Shown: positions 17,645 to 25,653 of the stretch, piece after piece
Layout: the number at the start of each line of letters is the position of its first letter
How positions within the stretch are numbered: the stretch's first letter is position 1
NCBI RefSeq assembly: GCF_023822065.1
Contig: NZ_CP084930.1
Span: forward strand, 2,992,001 to 3,056,000
From: Sphingomonas morindae
Lineage (GTDB): Bacteria > Pseudomonadota > Alphaproteobacteria > Sphingomonadales > Sphingomonadaceae
Length of the DNA stretch: 64,000 bases
Direction of reading: 5' to 3'
Translations under genes and position numbers: made by a program
The notes under the pieces: generated by a model
Told to the model about the DNA's origin: nothing
The model's input: only the letters and a program-made list of their open reading frames with translations
The model's database searches: none

Positions 17645-18891
17645 GCCGCGCCCGCGCCCGCCGGCGCGCGGGCCGGGCCGAACACGGTGCGGCCGCCATA
17701 ATCGGGCGAGCGCCGGCGTTCCTCGGCGATCAGCGCGGCGACGCCGGGGCCGCGCGCGGCCGCCTCGAGGCGGCGCGCCTCGCCATCCAGCCGGCGCAGC
17801 GCGGCGAGCCGATCCTCCCGTCCCAGCCGCGCGCGCGCGACCGCCTCGCTCATCACCGTGATCGTGCGATCATAGACGCGGAGCGGAACCGGAAAGGGAT
17901 GGCCGTCCTTGCCGCCATGCGCGAAGGCGAAGCGGGCGGGATCGCTGAACCGGCATGGGGCGCCGTGGATCACCTCGGCGACCAGCGCCAGCGCGCGCAC
18001 CGTGCGCGCGCCGATTCCGGGCACCAGCAGAAGATCGGCGAAATCCTTCGGCCCACAGGCGGCGGCCGCCGCGAGAGCGCCGTGGAGGCGCCGCGCGACC
18101 ACATGCTCCGGGCCGATCGCATGCGCGTCGGGCAGAAGGAGGTGGGGCAGCACCGGCTCGGCCTTGGGCGGGGGCGGCGGCGCGGCGGTGACGCGCGCGA
18201 TCTCGCGCACCAGCCGGTCGGGCGCCATTTCCGTCACCAAAGCGAGCTGGCCCGCGCGCGCCGAGGCGGCGCGGCGATCGGCGAGATTGACGATCCGCCC
18301 CTGATCGCGCCCCGCGATCGCGGCATGCGGGGCGTCGGTGAAATCCTCCAGCCCCTCGCTCAGCCAATGATAGCGCCGCGCCTGGCGGCGGGCATCGCTC
18401 ATGCCCTGCTGCACGACCACCCAACGACCGTCATCGGCGATGATGAAGCCGTGGAGATAGAGGGTGAAACCGTCCTGCACGGCGGCACTATCGACCTTGG
18501 CGACGAGCCGGCTGGCGCGCCCCAGCGCGGCGCCGTCGAGCCCGGTGCGCTCGCCGACGCGGAGCAGCTCGTCCGGCGTCGCGCGGCTGTGCCGGCCGCG
18601 CCCGCCGCAGACGGTGAGCCCCAGCTCGGCCGCGCGCGGGGCTAGGCCGCGCTTGAGCGCGCCGAGCACGCTGGTGGTGATTCCCGAGCTGTGCCAATCC
18701 ATTCCCATCACCGCGCCGAAGCTCTGGAACCAGAATGGATGCGAGAGCCGGCGCAGAAACTCGTCGCGGCCATATTCGAGCAGGATCGCCTCGGTGAGGA
18801 TGGTGCCGAGCCGGGTCATGCGTTCGCCCAGCCAGGCGGGAACGCGGCCGCCGTGCAGCGGCAGATCGGCGCGGCCGGCGGCGCGGCTCAT
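17641..18891 (-). CDS. DUF763 domain protein
   Basis: 416 residues. The N-terminus MSRAAGRADLPLHGGRVPAW is the classic DUF763 opening, followed by HPFWFQSFGAVMGMDWHSSG, VCGGRG and KVDSAAVQDGFTLYLHGFI, all characteristic of this uncharacterised family. A helix-hairpin-helix-like segment near residues 285-310 (LLLVPGIGARTVRALALVAE) suggests DNA contact. The open frame extends to 19011, but the start at 18891 matches the family. Translationally coupled to alkB downstream, which hints at nucleic-acid repair; the biochemical role is not known to me. Confidence 0.85.
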   Translation of the reverse strand: MSRAAGRADLPLHGGRVPAWLGERMTRLGTILTEAILLEYGRDEFLRRLSHPFWFQSFGAVMGMDWHSSGITTSVLGALKRGLAPRAAELGLTVCGGRGRHSRATPDELLRVGERTGLDGAALGRASRLVAKVDSAAVQDGFTLYLHGFIIADDGRWVVVQQGMSDARRQARRYHWLSEGLEDFTDAPHAAIAGRDQGRIVNLADRRAASARAGQLALVTEMAPDRLVREIARVTAAPPPPPKAEPVLPHLLLPDAHAIGPEHVVARRLHGALAAAAACGPKDFADLLLVPGIGARTVRALALVAEVIHGAPCRFSDPARFAFAHGGKDGHPFPVPLRVYDRTITVMSEAVARARLGREDRLAALRRLDGEARRLEAAARGPGVAALIAEERRRSPDYGGRTVFGPARAPAGAGAA

Positions 18892-18992
18892 GCGGGGCCG
18901 GACATCGGGTGCACAGCCGGCAGGATAGCGGAATCCGAACAGAATGGGAACGGGGTTGCGCGTGCGGCGTTGCGCCGGCGAGGAGAATGGCC

Positions 18993-19370
18993 ATGCCGCG
19001 CCTGTCGCCATCGCTGCTGCTGCTGCCGCTGATCCTGGCCGGCCTGCTCGCCACGTCGCCCGCGCGGGCCGCCAATCTGCGCGCGCGGCCGCGCCTGCTG
19101 ATCGTCTCCGTCGCCGCCGCCGACGATCCGCGCCTCGCCCGACAGCGCGCGATCATGGCGGCGTGGCGCGACGGCGCGGCGGAGCGGGATCTGCGGCTGG
19201 TGGTGCTGGTCGGCGGGCGGGGCCGCCATCCGGTGCCGCGCGGAGGCTTCGCGGTGCGGCTGCTCGGCAAGGACGGGCATGTCGCGCTACGCAGCGACGC
19301 GCCGCTCGACGCCGATCGGCTCGCGCGCGTCATCGACGCCATGCCGATGCGCCGGGCCGGGCTGCGCTGA
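18993..19370 (+). CDS. DUF4174 family exported protein
   Basis: 125 residues. A signal peptide (SLLLLPLILAGLLATSPARA) is followed by a thioredoxin-like small domain: RLLIVSVAAADDPRLARQRA, a middle helix with AAERDLRLVVLV, then GFAVRLLGKDGHVALRSDAP and the end ARVIDAMPMRRAG. This matches DUF4174, which has no redox cysteines here. ATG 18993 is chosen because it lies 7 bp after AGGAG (18981-18985); the ATG at 18987 is too close. It diverges from the DUF763 gene. Function unknown; predicted periplasmic. Confidence 0.78.
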   Translation: MPRLSPSLLLLPLILAGLLATSPARAANLRARPRLLIVSVAAADDPRLARQRAIMAAWRDGAAERDLRLVVLVGGRGRHPVPRGGFAVRLLGKDGHVALRSDAPLDADRLARVIDAMPMRRAGLR

Positions 19371-19420
19371 AGCGGTTGCATCCGCGGCATCTTTTTCGTC
19401 GTTCTCCGCAACCGTTTCAT

Positions 19421-19462
19421 CTTGCATTTAGCTTCGATCGATGTATCTGACTGTGCAGATAC
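19421..19462 (+). promoter_or_regulatory. Promoter and palindromic operator of the marR-efflux operon
   Basis: A perfect inverted repeat GTATCTG-6 bp-CAGATAC at 19443-19462 ends 15 bp before the MarR start. A TTGCAT box at 19422 with 16 bp spacing to TATCTG at 19444 gives a plausible sigma70-type promoter whose -10 lies inside the palindrome, an arrangement suited to repression by the MarR protein itself. Confidence 0.7.
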
Positions 19463-19477
19463 TGCGGAGGCTGAGAC

Positions 19478-19960
19478 ATGGCGGTGATGACGCCGGAAGA
19501 TTGTGCCACAAGCCGCGCGCCCGGCCGGCTCATCCGCCGCATCAACAAGGTGATGACGGGGCTGGTGGCGATGCGGTTCGAGGATCGCGATCTCAGCTTT
19601 GAGCAGTGGATCGCGCTCAAGACGACGCATGAGGGCATGGTCGGCAACGCCGGCGAACTGGCCCGCGAGCTGGACATCACCAGCGGCGCGACCACCCGGA
19701 TGATCGATGGGCTGGAAGCGCGCGGGCTGATGCGTCGCGTCCGCGATGGCGGCGATCGCCGCGTCGTGCAGCTGGTGGTGACCGAGGCCGGCGCCGAGGC
19801 GGTGCAGGCGCTCTACCCGCGCGTGGTGGGCATGTGGAACGAGGTACTGGCCGGGTTCAGCGAGGCGGAGGTCCATGATCTCTCGGCCGCTTTGGTCAAG
19901 CTGCTCGATGCCGCGCTGGGCATCGCGGCACAGGCGGAGTCGCGGGAGGCGGCGGAATGA
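19478..19960 (+). CDS. MarR-family transcriptional regulator
   Basis: 160 residues. Winged-helix dimer of the MarR type: helices around RLIRRINKVMTGLVAMRFED, the recognition region ARELDITSGATTRMIDGLEARGL (about 62-85) and the wing VRDGGDRRVVQLVVTEAG with the conserved D-x-R. It begins the operon with the outer membrane, adaptor and inner membrane efflux genes (its stop overlaps the next start), so it most likely represses them until a phenolic or other hydrophobic ligand binds. The palindrome at 19443-19462 is its probable operator. Confidence 0.9.
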   Translation: MAVMTPEDCATSRAPGRLIRRINKVMTGLVAMRFEDRDLSFEQWIALKTTHEGMVGNAGELARELDITSGATTRMIDGLEARGLMRRVRDGGDRRVVQLVVTEAGAEAVQALYPRVVGMWNEVLAGFSEAEVHDLSAALVKLLDAALGIAAQAESREAAE

Positions 19961-21387
19961 CACGGCTTACTTCGCTGGCGGCGCTGGTGCCGCTGCTGCT
20001 CGCGGGCTGCGCGTCGGTGCCGAAGGTGGCGCCCCAGCTCGCCCCCGTGCGGGCCGAGGCGCTCGGCCTTTCCGGCCGCACCGCCGCGATCGATCCGCGC
20101 TGGTGGACGGCCTTTGGCGATCCGCAGCTTGATTCGCTGATCGATCAAGCGCTTGCCGGCAATCCAAACCTGGAGGAGGCGCTCGCGCGGGTGCGCATCG
20201 CCGAGGCGCAGGTGGAAGGGCAGGGCGCGGCGCTGCGGCCGCAGATCAACGGCTCGGGCCAGATCTCGCGCGCCCATATCGCCGATCGCCTGCTGCCGCC
20301 GCCAATCGGTGGCAGCACCGCCAATCTCGGCCTCGCCTACGCCAATTTCGGTTGGGATCTTGATCTGTTCGGCCGCCAGCATGCGGCGATCCGGCAGGCG
20401 GCGGCTTCGGCCGAGGCGGCGCGGCTCGACGCGGATGCGACGCGGCTGACGCTCTCCGTCTCGATCGCGCGCACCTATGTCGGGCTCGCCCGCGCCGAGC
20501 GGCAGATCGAGGTCGCGCAGGCTTTCGTCAAGACGCGCCAGGATGCGCTGCGCTTCATCCAGTCCCGCCGCCGCAACCAGCTGGCGAGCGATTTCAACCT
20601 GCGTCAGGCCGAGACGCTGGTCGCCGAGGCGGAGCAGGCGCAGACGCGCGCGGTGGAGCAGCGCGACCTGCTGGTGCATGCGCTGGCGGCGCTGACCGGA
20701 CGCGGCGCGGACGCCTATGCGCAGATCAGGCGGCCGACGCTGTCGCTGGACACGGTGCCCGGCGTGCCGGCCGATCTGCCCGCCGATCTGCTTGGCCGGC
20801 GCCCCGATCTGCTCGCCGGGCGCGCGCGCATCGCGGCGGCGGAGCAGGGGCGGGCCGAGGCCAAGGCCGCCTTCCTGCCCGATGTCAGCCTCTCGGCGCT
20901 GGCCGGCCTGACGGCGGTGGGCCTGAGCCATTTCTTCACCGCCGGCGCCGGCACCTGGAGCGGCGGCGCGGCGGTGTCCTTGCCCATCTTCCAGGGCGGC
21001 CGGCTACGCGCCAATTACAGGGGCGCCACCGCCGATCTCGACCGCGCCATCGCCAGCTATGACGATGCCGTGCTCGGCGCGGTGCGCGAGGCGGCCGATG
21101 CGCTGACGGCGGTCGGCGCCGGCGATGCCGATCTCGCCCAGCAGGCGCGCGTGGTACACGGGCTGCGCGAGACGGTGCGGCTCGACCAGGTGCGGACCCG
21201 CACCGGCCTGGGCTCGCAGCTCGATGCGATCGACTCCGGCTTCCGCCTGCTCGAGGCGGAGCAGACACTGGTCGATCTCCAGGCAGAAACCCTCACCCGC
21301 CGAATTCAGCTCATCGCCGCCCTTGGCGGCGGTTTCGACCCCCAAGGGCCGCGCGCCGCGGCCCGTGCGACGGACCCGCGCTCATGA
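19957..21387 (+). CDS. Outer membrane efflux lipoprotein (NodT/OprM type)
   Basis: 476 residues. Lipoprotein signal LLLAGC (acylated Cys 18). The TolC-family pattern follows twice: WWTAFGDPQLDSLIDQALAG with NPNLEEALARVRIAEAQ, and the second half with LLGRRPDLLAGRARIAAAE, AFLPDVSLSALAG and LPIFQGGRLRANY. It forms the trimeric channel that carries drugs across the outer membrane for the EmrAB-type pump encoded next. Its start overlaps the MarR stop and its stop overlaps the next ATG. Confidence 0.93.
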   Translation: MTRLTSLAALVPLLLAGCASVPKVAPQLAPVRAEALGLSGRTAAIDPRWWTAFGDPQLDSLIDQALAGNPNLEEALARVRIAEAQVEGQGAALRPQINGSGQISRAHIADRLLPPPIGGSTANLGLAYANFGWDLDLFGRQHAAIRQAAASAEAARLDADATRLTLSVSIARTYVGLARAERQIEVAQAFVKTRQDALRFIQSRRRNQLASDFNLRQAETLVAEAEQAQTRAVEQRDLLVHALAALTGRGADAYAQIRRPTLSLDTVPGVPADLPADLLGRRPDLLAGRARIAAAEQGRAEAKAAFLPDVSLSALAGLTAVGLSHFFTAGAGTWSGGAAVSLPIFQGGRLRANYRGATADLDRAIASYDDAVLGAVREAADALTAVGAGDADLAQQARVVHGLRETVRLDQVRTRTGLGSQLDAIDSGFRLLEAEQTLVDLQAETLTRRIQLIAALGGGFDPQGPRAAARATDPRS

Positions 21388-22631
21388 CCGACAGCAGCAC
21401 CCGGATGGACCGCGACGAGGATATCGCCGCCGAAGCGCGGATCGAGGAGGATCTGGCGCGGCCGGACACACGCCCCCCGGCGGCGCCCCCGCCCGCGCGC
21501 GGCAAGCCGCGTGGCCGGCGGATCGGCTTTCTGCTGCTCGGCGCGGTCGTACTGCTCGCCGCGATCGCCTATCTCGTGCTGCGGCTCACCGCGCCGCCGG
21601 CCGAGGAGACGGACGATGCCTATGTCGGCGGCGACGCCGTCACCATCACCGCGCGCGATGGCGGCACGGTGCTCGGCCTTCATGCCGACAATACGCAGCA
21701 GGTGACGCGCGGCCAGCCGCTGATCGATTTGGATCCGGCCTCGCTCAACGCCGCGCGCGACGCGGCCGAGGCGGCGCTGGGCCGCGCCGTGCGCGCGGTG
21801 CGGTCCAACAGCGCGCAGGTCGACGAGGCCGGCGCCGAGATCGTCTCGGCGCGCGCCGATCTCGCCCGCGCCCGCGACGATTTCAACCGCCGCAAGGCCG
21901 CCGCCGCCGATGGCGCGATTTCGGGCGAGGAGCTGAGCCACGCCCGCGACGCGGTGACCACCGCCGAGGCGGCGCTCAACCTGGCCAATGCCCGCCGCGC
22001 GCAGGCGGCGAGTACGGTGCAGGGCACGAGCGTCTACGACAATCCGCAGGTGCTCGCGGCGATCGCCGAGGTGCGCCAGGCGGCGATCAACTCGAGCCAT
22101 GCGCATATCGTCGCGCCCGTCTCGGGCGTGGTGGCGCAGCGCACGGTGCAGCTGGGCCAGCGGGTCGCGCCCGGCACGCCGCTGATGGCGGTGGTGCCGA
22201 TGGACAGCCTGTGGGTGGACGCCAATTTCCGCGAGACCCAGCTCCAGCATCTGCGCGTCGGCCAGCCGGCCGAGATCACCGCCGATGTCTATGGCGGCGC
22301 CTATCGCTTCCATGGCCGCGTGGTCGGCCTCGGCGCGGGCAGCGGCAGCGCCTTCTCGCTGCTGCCGCCGCAAAACGCCTCGGGCAACTGGATCAAGATC
22401 GTGCAGCGCGTGCCGGTGCGGATCGCGCTCGACCCGGCCGAGCTGCGCGCGCACCCGCTGCGTATCGGTCTCTCGGTCAACGTCACCGTCAGCACCGCCG
22501 ACCGCTCCGGCCCCTTCGTGGCGGGCGCGCGGCCGCCGGCGGGCGGCATGCAGCAGAGCCTGACGGGGGGCCCCGAGGTGGAGGCGCGCATCCGGCGCAT
22601 CATCGCCGAGAATATGGGCCAGGGCCGGTGA
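21384..22631 (+). CDS. EmrA/HlyD-type membrane fusion protein
   Basis: 415 residues. A cytoplasmic Pro-rich N-terminus precedes one membrane helix (about 48-69, RIGFLLLGAVVLLAAIAYLV). The periplasmic part has a lipoyl-like half (DDAYVGGDAVTITARDGGTV), a long alpha hairpin (about 110-225), the second lipoyl half (HIVAPVSGVVAQRTVQLGQ) and the beta barrel with DSLWVDANFRETQL, a strong EmrA/FusE signature. It links the MFS pump to the outer membrane channel. The encoded stop overlaps the GTG of the permease. Confidence 0.93.
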   Translation: MTDSSTRMDRDEDIAAEARIEEDLARPDTRPPAAPPPARGKPRGRRIGFLLLGAVVLLAAIAYLVLRLTAPPAEETDDAYVGGDAVTITARDGGTVLGLHADNTQQVTRGQPLIDLDPASLNAARDAAEAALGRAVRAVRSNSAQVDEAGAEIVSARADLARARDDFNRRKAAAADGAISGEELSHARDAVTTAEAALNLANARRAQAASTVQGTSVYDNPQVLAAIAEVRQAAINSSHAHIVAPVSGVVAQRTVQLGQRVAPGTPLMAVVPMDSLWVDANFRETQLQHLRVGQPAEITADVYGGAYRFHGRVVGLGAGSGSAFSLLPPQNASGNWIKIVQRVPVRIALDPAELRAHPLRIGLSVNVTVSTADRSGPFVAGARPPAGGMQQSLTGGPEVEARIRRIIAENMGQGR

Positions 22632-24172
22632 GCGCCCCCGGCGGTGCGGCGACGCCGGCGCCGCTGGCCGGCCTGGCGCTGGCGGTGACGAGCCTGGCGC
22701 TTGCGCTCGGCACCTTCATGCAGGTGCTGGACGGCTCGATCGCCAACGTCTCCTTGCCGACCATCGCCGGCAATCTCGGCGTGTCGACCGACAATGGCAC
22801 CTGGGTGATCACCAGCTTCGCCTGCGCCAACGGCGTCACCGTGCCGCTCACCGGCTGGCTGATGGCGCGGTTCGGCGTGGTGCGGACCTTCACCGTCTCG
22901 GTGATCGCCTTCACCATCACCTCCTTCCTGTGCGGCATCGCCTGGAGCCTGCCGTCGCTGATCCTGTTCCGGCTGCTGCAGGGCGCGGTGTCGGGGCCGA
23001 TGATCCCCGGCAGCCAGGCGCTGCTGCTCGGCATCTTTCCGCCGCACAAGCGCGGCACGGCGCTGTCGATCTGGTCGATGACGACACTCGTCGCGCCGGT
23101 GATGGGGCCGGTGCTGGGCGGCTATATCTCCGACAATTACCACTGGGGCTGGATCTTCCTCATCAACGTGCCGGTCGGCCTCGCCGCCGGCTTCGTCACC
23201 TGGCGCTCGCTCAAGAATCGCGAGACGCCGACGATGCGGCTGCCGATCGACACGGTCGGCCTGATCCTGCTCGCCTTCTGGGTCTTCTGCCTCCAGACCA
23301 TGCTCGACCTCGGCAAGGACCGCGACTGGTTCCATAGCGGGCTGATCGTGGTGCTCACGCTGTGCGCGGTGATCGGCTTCATCGCCTGGGTGATCTGGGA
23401 ATTGACCGACGGCCAGCCGGCGGTGGATCTCACCTTGTTCGCGCAGCGCAATTTCGGGCTCGGCGTGCTCGCGCTCTGCCTCGGCTATGCGCTGCTCTTC
23501 GCCAATAATCTGCTGCTGCCTTTGTGGCTGCAGGAGCAGATGGGCTATACCGCGACCTGGGCGGGGCTGGTGGCGGCGCCCAGCGGCGCGGTGGCGGTGT
23601 TGCTCACCCCCTTTGTCGGCCGGCTGAAGATTGATGCGCGCTGGCTGGCGAGCACGGCCTTCGCGGCCTTCGCGCTCTCCTTCTTCCTGCGCTCGCGCTA
23701 CACGCCCGATGCCAGCTTCTGGACGCTCGCCTTCCCGCTGGCGCTGCAGGGCGTGGCGATGAGCATGTTCTTCGTGCCGCTCATCACCATTTCCTTCGAC
23801 GGCATTGCCGGGCCCAAAGTGCCCTCGGCCAGCGGCATCTCCAACTTCGCGCGGATCACCGCGGGCAGCTTCGCGGCCTCGCTGATCACCACCTATTGGG
23901 ATCGCCGCGAGGCGCTCCACCAGAGCCGTCTGGTGGAGGGCAGCACCAGCTTCTCGCCCATCTATCGCGAGACGGTGGGCCGGCTGGAATCGATCGGCAT
24001 GAGCCCGCTCCAGGCGGCCGGGGCGGTGATGCGCCAGGCGGTCAACCAGGCCTATCTGCTCTCCTCGCTGGAGCTGTTCTGGTTCTGCGGCTGGGCGGCG
24101 GTGTTCATGCTGCCGGTGGTGTGGATCTGCCGAAGGCCGACCCCGAGCGGCCATGTCGTCGCGGCCGACTGA
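22628..24172 (+). CDS. EmrB/QacA-type (DHA2) MFS drug transporter
   Basis: 514 residues, GTG start overlapping the adaptor stop; an open frame further upstream lies over the adaptor gene and is not used. Fourteen hydrophobic segments fit the DHA2 family. Motif C-like and family signatures are visible: FMQVLDGSIANVSLPTIAGN at TM1, WVITSFACANGVTVPLTGWL at TM2, LFRLLQGAVSGPMIPGSQAL and HWGWIFLINVPVGLAA. It uses the proton gradient to expel hydrophobic compounds through the adaptor and channel encoded upstream. Substrate not predictable. Confidence 0.94.
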   Translation: MSAPGGAATPAPLAGLALAVTSLALALGTFMQVLDGSIANVSLPTIAGNLGVSTDNGTWVITSFACANGVTVPLTGWLMARFGVVRTFTVSVIAFTITSFLCGIAWSLPSLILFRLLQGAVSGPMIPGSQALLLGIFPPHKRGTALSIWSMTTLVAPVMGPVLGGYISDNYHWGWIFLINVPVGLAAGFVTWRSLKNRETPTMRLPIDTVGLILLAFWVFCLQTMLDLGKDRDWFHSGLIVVLTLCAVIGFIAWVIWELTDGQPAVDLTLFAQRNFGLGVLALCLGYALLFANNLLLPLWLQEQMGYTATWAGLVAAPSGAVAVLLTPFVGRLKIDARWLASTAFAAFALSFFLRSRYTPDASFWTLAFPLALQGVAMSMFFVPLITISFDGIAGPKVPSASGISNFARITAGSFAASLITTYWDRREALHQSRLVEGSTSFSPIYRETVGRLESIGMSPLQAAGAVMRQAVNQAYLLSSLELFWFCGWAAVFMLPVVWICRRPTPSGHVVAAD

Positions 24173-24223
24173 GCCCGGCCCAAGTCAGGCGCGGTTCAGG
24201 CCGGCCGCGCCAGTCGTGGCGGC

Positions 24224-24727
24224 ATGAAGGCACCGCGACCGGGATCGGCTTGGCGCGGCGGCCGCGCGACGCGGCGCGCCGCCGGCGGCCTTCCGCCCAT
24301 GGGCCAGGGGCTGGTGGTGATCGCCGCGCTGGCGCTGATCGCGCTGCTCTCGGCGCTGGCGATCGGCTCCTATCTGCTCTCGCTCCATGTCGCGGCCGCG
24401 CGCGACAAGGCGCTCGCGCTGGACCAGCGCATCGCCCGCGCCGGCCGCGAGGTGGCGGTGCTGCGCCGCGATCTGGCGATCCGCGGCCGTTATGTGGAGC
24501 TGGAGCGCTGGGGCGACCGGCTCGGCCTCGCCCCCGCCGATGCCCGCCACTATGCCGCCGATCGCGGCGGCCTGCTCCACGCCGCCGCCGCGCTCGCCGC
24601 CGAGCGCGAGGCGCGCGATCCCTGCGGCGTGGGCGTGGATTGCGCGGTGGCAGGCGGCGGCCGGCGCAGCAGCTACACGCCGCGCGCGCGCCAGGCGCTG
24701 GATTCGCTGATCGACAAGATCGGCTGA
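24224..24727 (+). CDS. Hypothetical single-pass membrane protein with coiled coil
   Basis: 167 residues. A basic cytoplasmic N-terminus, one membrane helix (about 28-52, LVVIAALALIALLSALAIGS) and a following heptad-like helix (AAARDKALALDQRIARAGRE) that ends in YVELERWGDRLGL. This topology and the ELERxxxRLGL element recall FtsL/DivIC-type proteins, but the length and C-terminal tail with two cysteines differ and no division genes are nearby. Starts 51 bp after the MFS gene. Probably real; function unassigned. Confidence 0.6.
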   Translation: MKAPRPGSAWRGGRATRRAAGGLPPMGQGLVVIAALALIALLSALAIGSYLLSLHVAAARDKALALDQRIARAGREVAVLRRDLAIRGRYVELERWGDRLGLAPADARHYAADRGGLLHAAAALAAEREARDPCGVGVDCAVAGGGRRSSYTPRARQALDSLIDKIG

Positions 24728-25109
24728 CGCACGCGGCGCGACTCCGCCGGGGCGATCGGGTGCTGTTGAAGAGATATCGGCCTGCGAGACCTGCGCAGCT
24801 AAAACACTCAATTATAATGGTATCTGCATATCAGTCAGTCTGGCCGCTTTAGCAAAGACCTGCGCAATTTGGCCTGTTTCCATCGAAAACTGCGCACCTG
24901 GGTTTCGCTTGTCCACGCCCCAAGGAGTCTTGCCCACTCCCGCGCACGCTCGGCGGGGGGCGAAGTCGACTAGGCGGCGTGGACAAAATCAGGATGCCTG
25001 CTGCTCAAGGGACGTGCACCGACTGGACCTCAAGTCGCGCCTCTGGCGCGTCCCGCAATCGGGCGTGGAGGGTTAGACCCGGCGGTGGAGCGAAGCCGGG
25101 GTTTGGGAG
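24728..25109. other. Gene-free junction at the left edge of the accessory region
   Basis: No credible gene. The base composition drops (stretches such as CAATTATAATGG). CTGCGCA occurs three times in direct orientation (24791, 24860, 24890), a spacing reminiscent of the repeated ends of IS21-type elements, without a transposase here. TTGTCCACGCC (24909-24919) is repeated in inverted form at 24976-24986. The stretch 24969-24989 read on the minus strand encodes DFVHAA-stop, the same ending as the IS5-type transposase remnants at 25653 and 38077, so it is probably the stub of a third copy in opposite orientation. Confidence 0.55.
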
Positions 25110-25653
25110 ATCGTGGCGGTGACGCTGGCCGAGATCATGGCGGACACCGGCCACTACAGCATCGACAGCCCCACGGTCCGCGCCCGCGTCTCGGCAGCGG
25201 GCGGGAAAGGAGGGCTCGTCGACGCGCTCTTGGCCGCTCGTGGGGCGGGGTCACCAGTAAGCTTCATCGCCTGGCTGACGGCCCCGGACGACCGCTCGCC
25301 TTCCACCTGACCGGCGGAGAGGCGGCAGACTGCAAGGCGTATGACGCCCTGATCGTCCTGCCGGAGCGCCCGCCCGATAACTTGCTGGCGGACAAGGGCC
25401 ACAATGCCGACGCCGTGCTGACCTTGCCGAGCGGAAGATCGAAGCCCGTATTCCCGGTCGATCAAGCCGCCGCGTGACGATCGAACATGACCGAACGCTC
25501 TACACGCGGCGCAACCAAATCACGCGCATCTTCGGGCACCTCAAGATCAATCGTGCCATCGCCCGCCGCTACGACCAATTGGCCAGCAGTATCCTCGGCA
25601 TGGTCCATTTCGTCACCGCCAGATACTGCGTCAAATTTGTCCACGCCGCTTAA
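25110..25653 (+). pseudogene. IS5-family (IS427-group) transposase remnant, frameshifted
   Basis: Pieces of one DDE transposase lie in different frames: HYSIDSPTVRARVSAAGGKG (from about 25150), then GGVTSKLHRLADGPGRPLAF and LLADKGHNADAV (to about 25440), then from 25474 IEHDRTLYTRRNQITRIFGH and INRAIARRYDQLASSILGMV, ending TAA 25651-25653. The DSPTVRAH-like, ADKGxDAD and RYDQLA elements are those of IS427-type transposases. At least two frame changes mean it is dead. Its stop overlaps the stop of the TonB receptor on the other strand, so the IS right end is missing. Confidence 0.85.
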
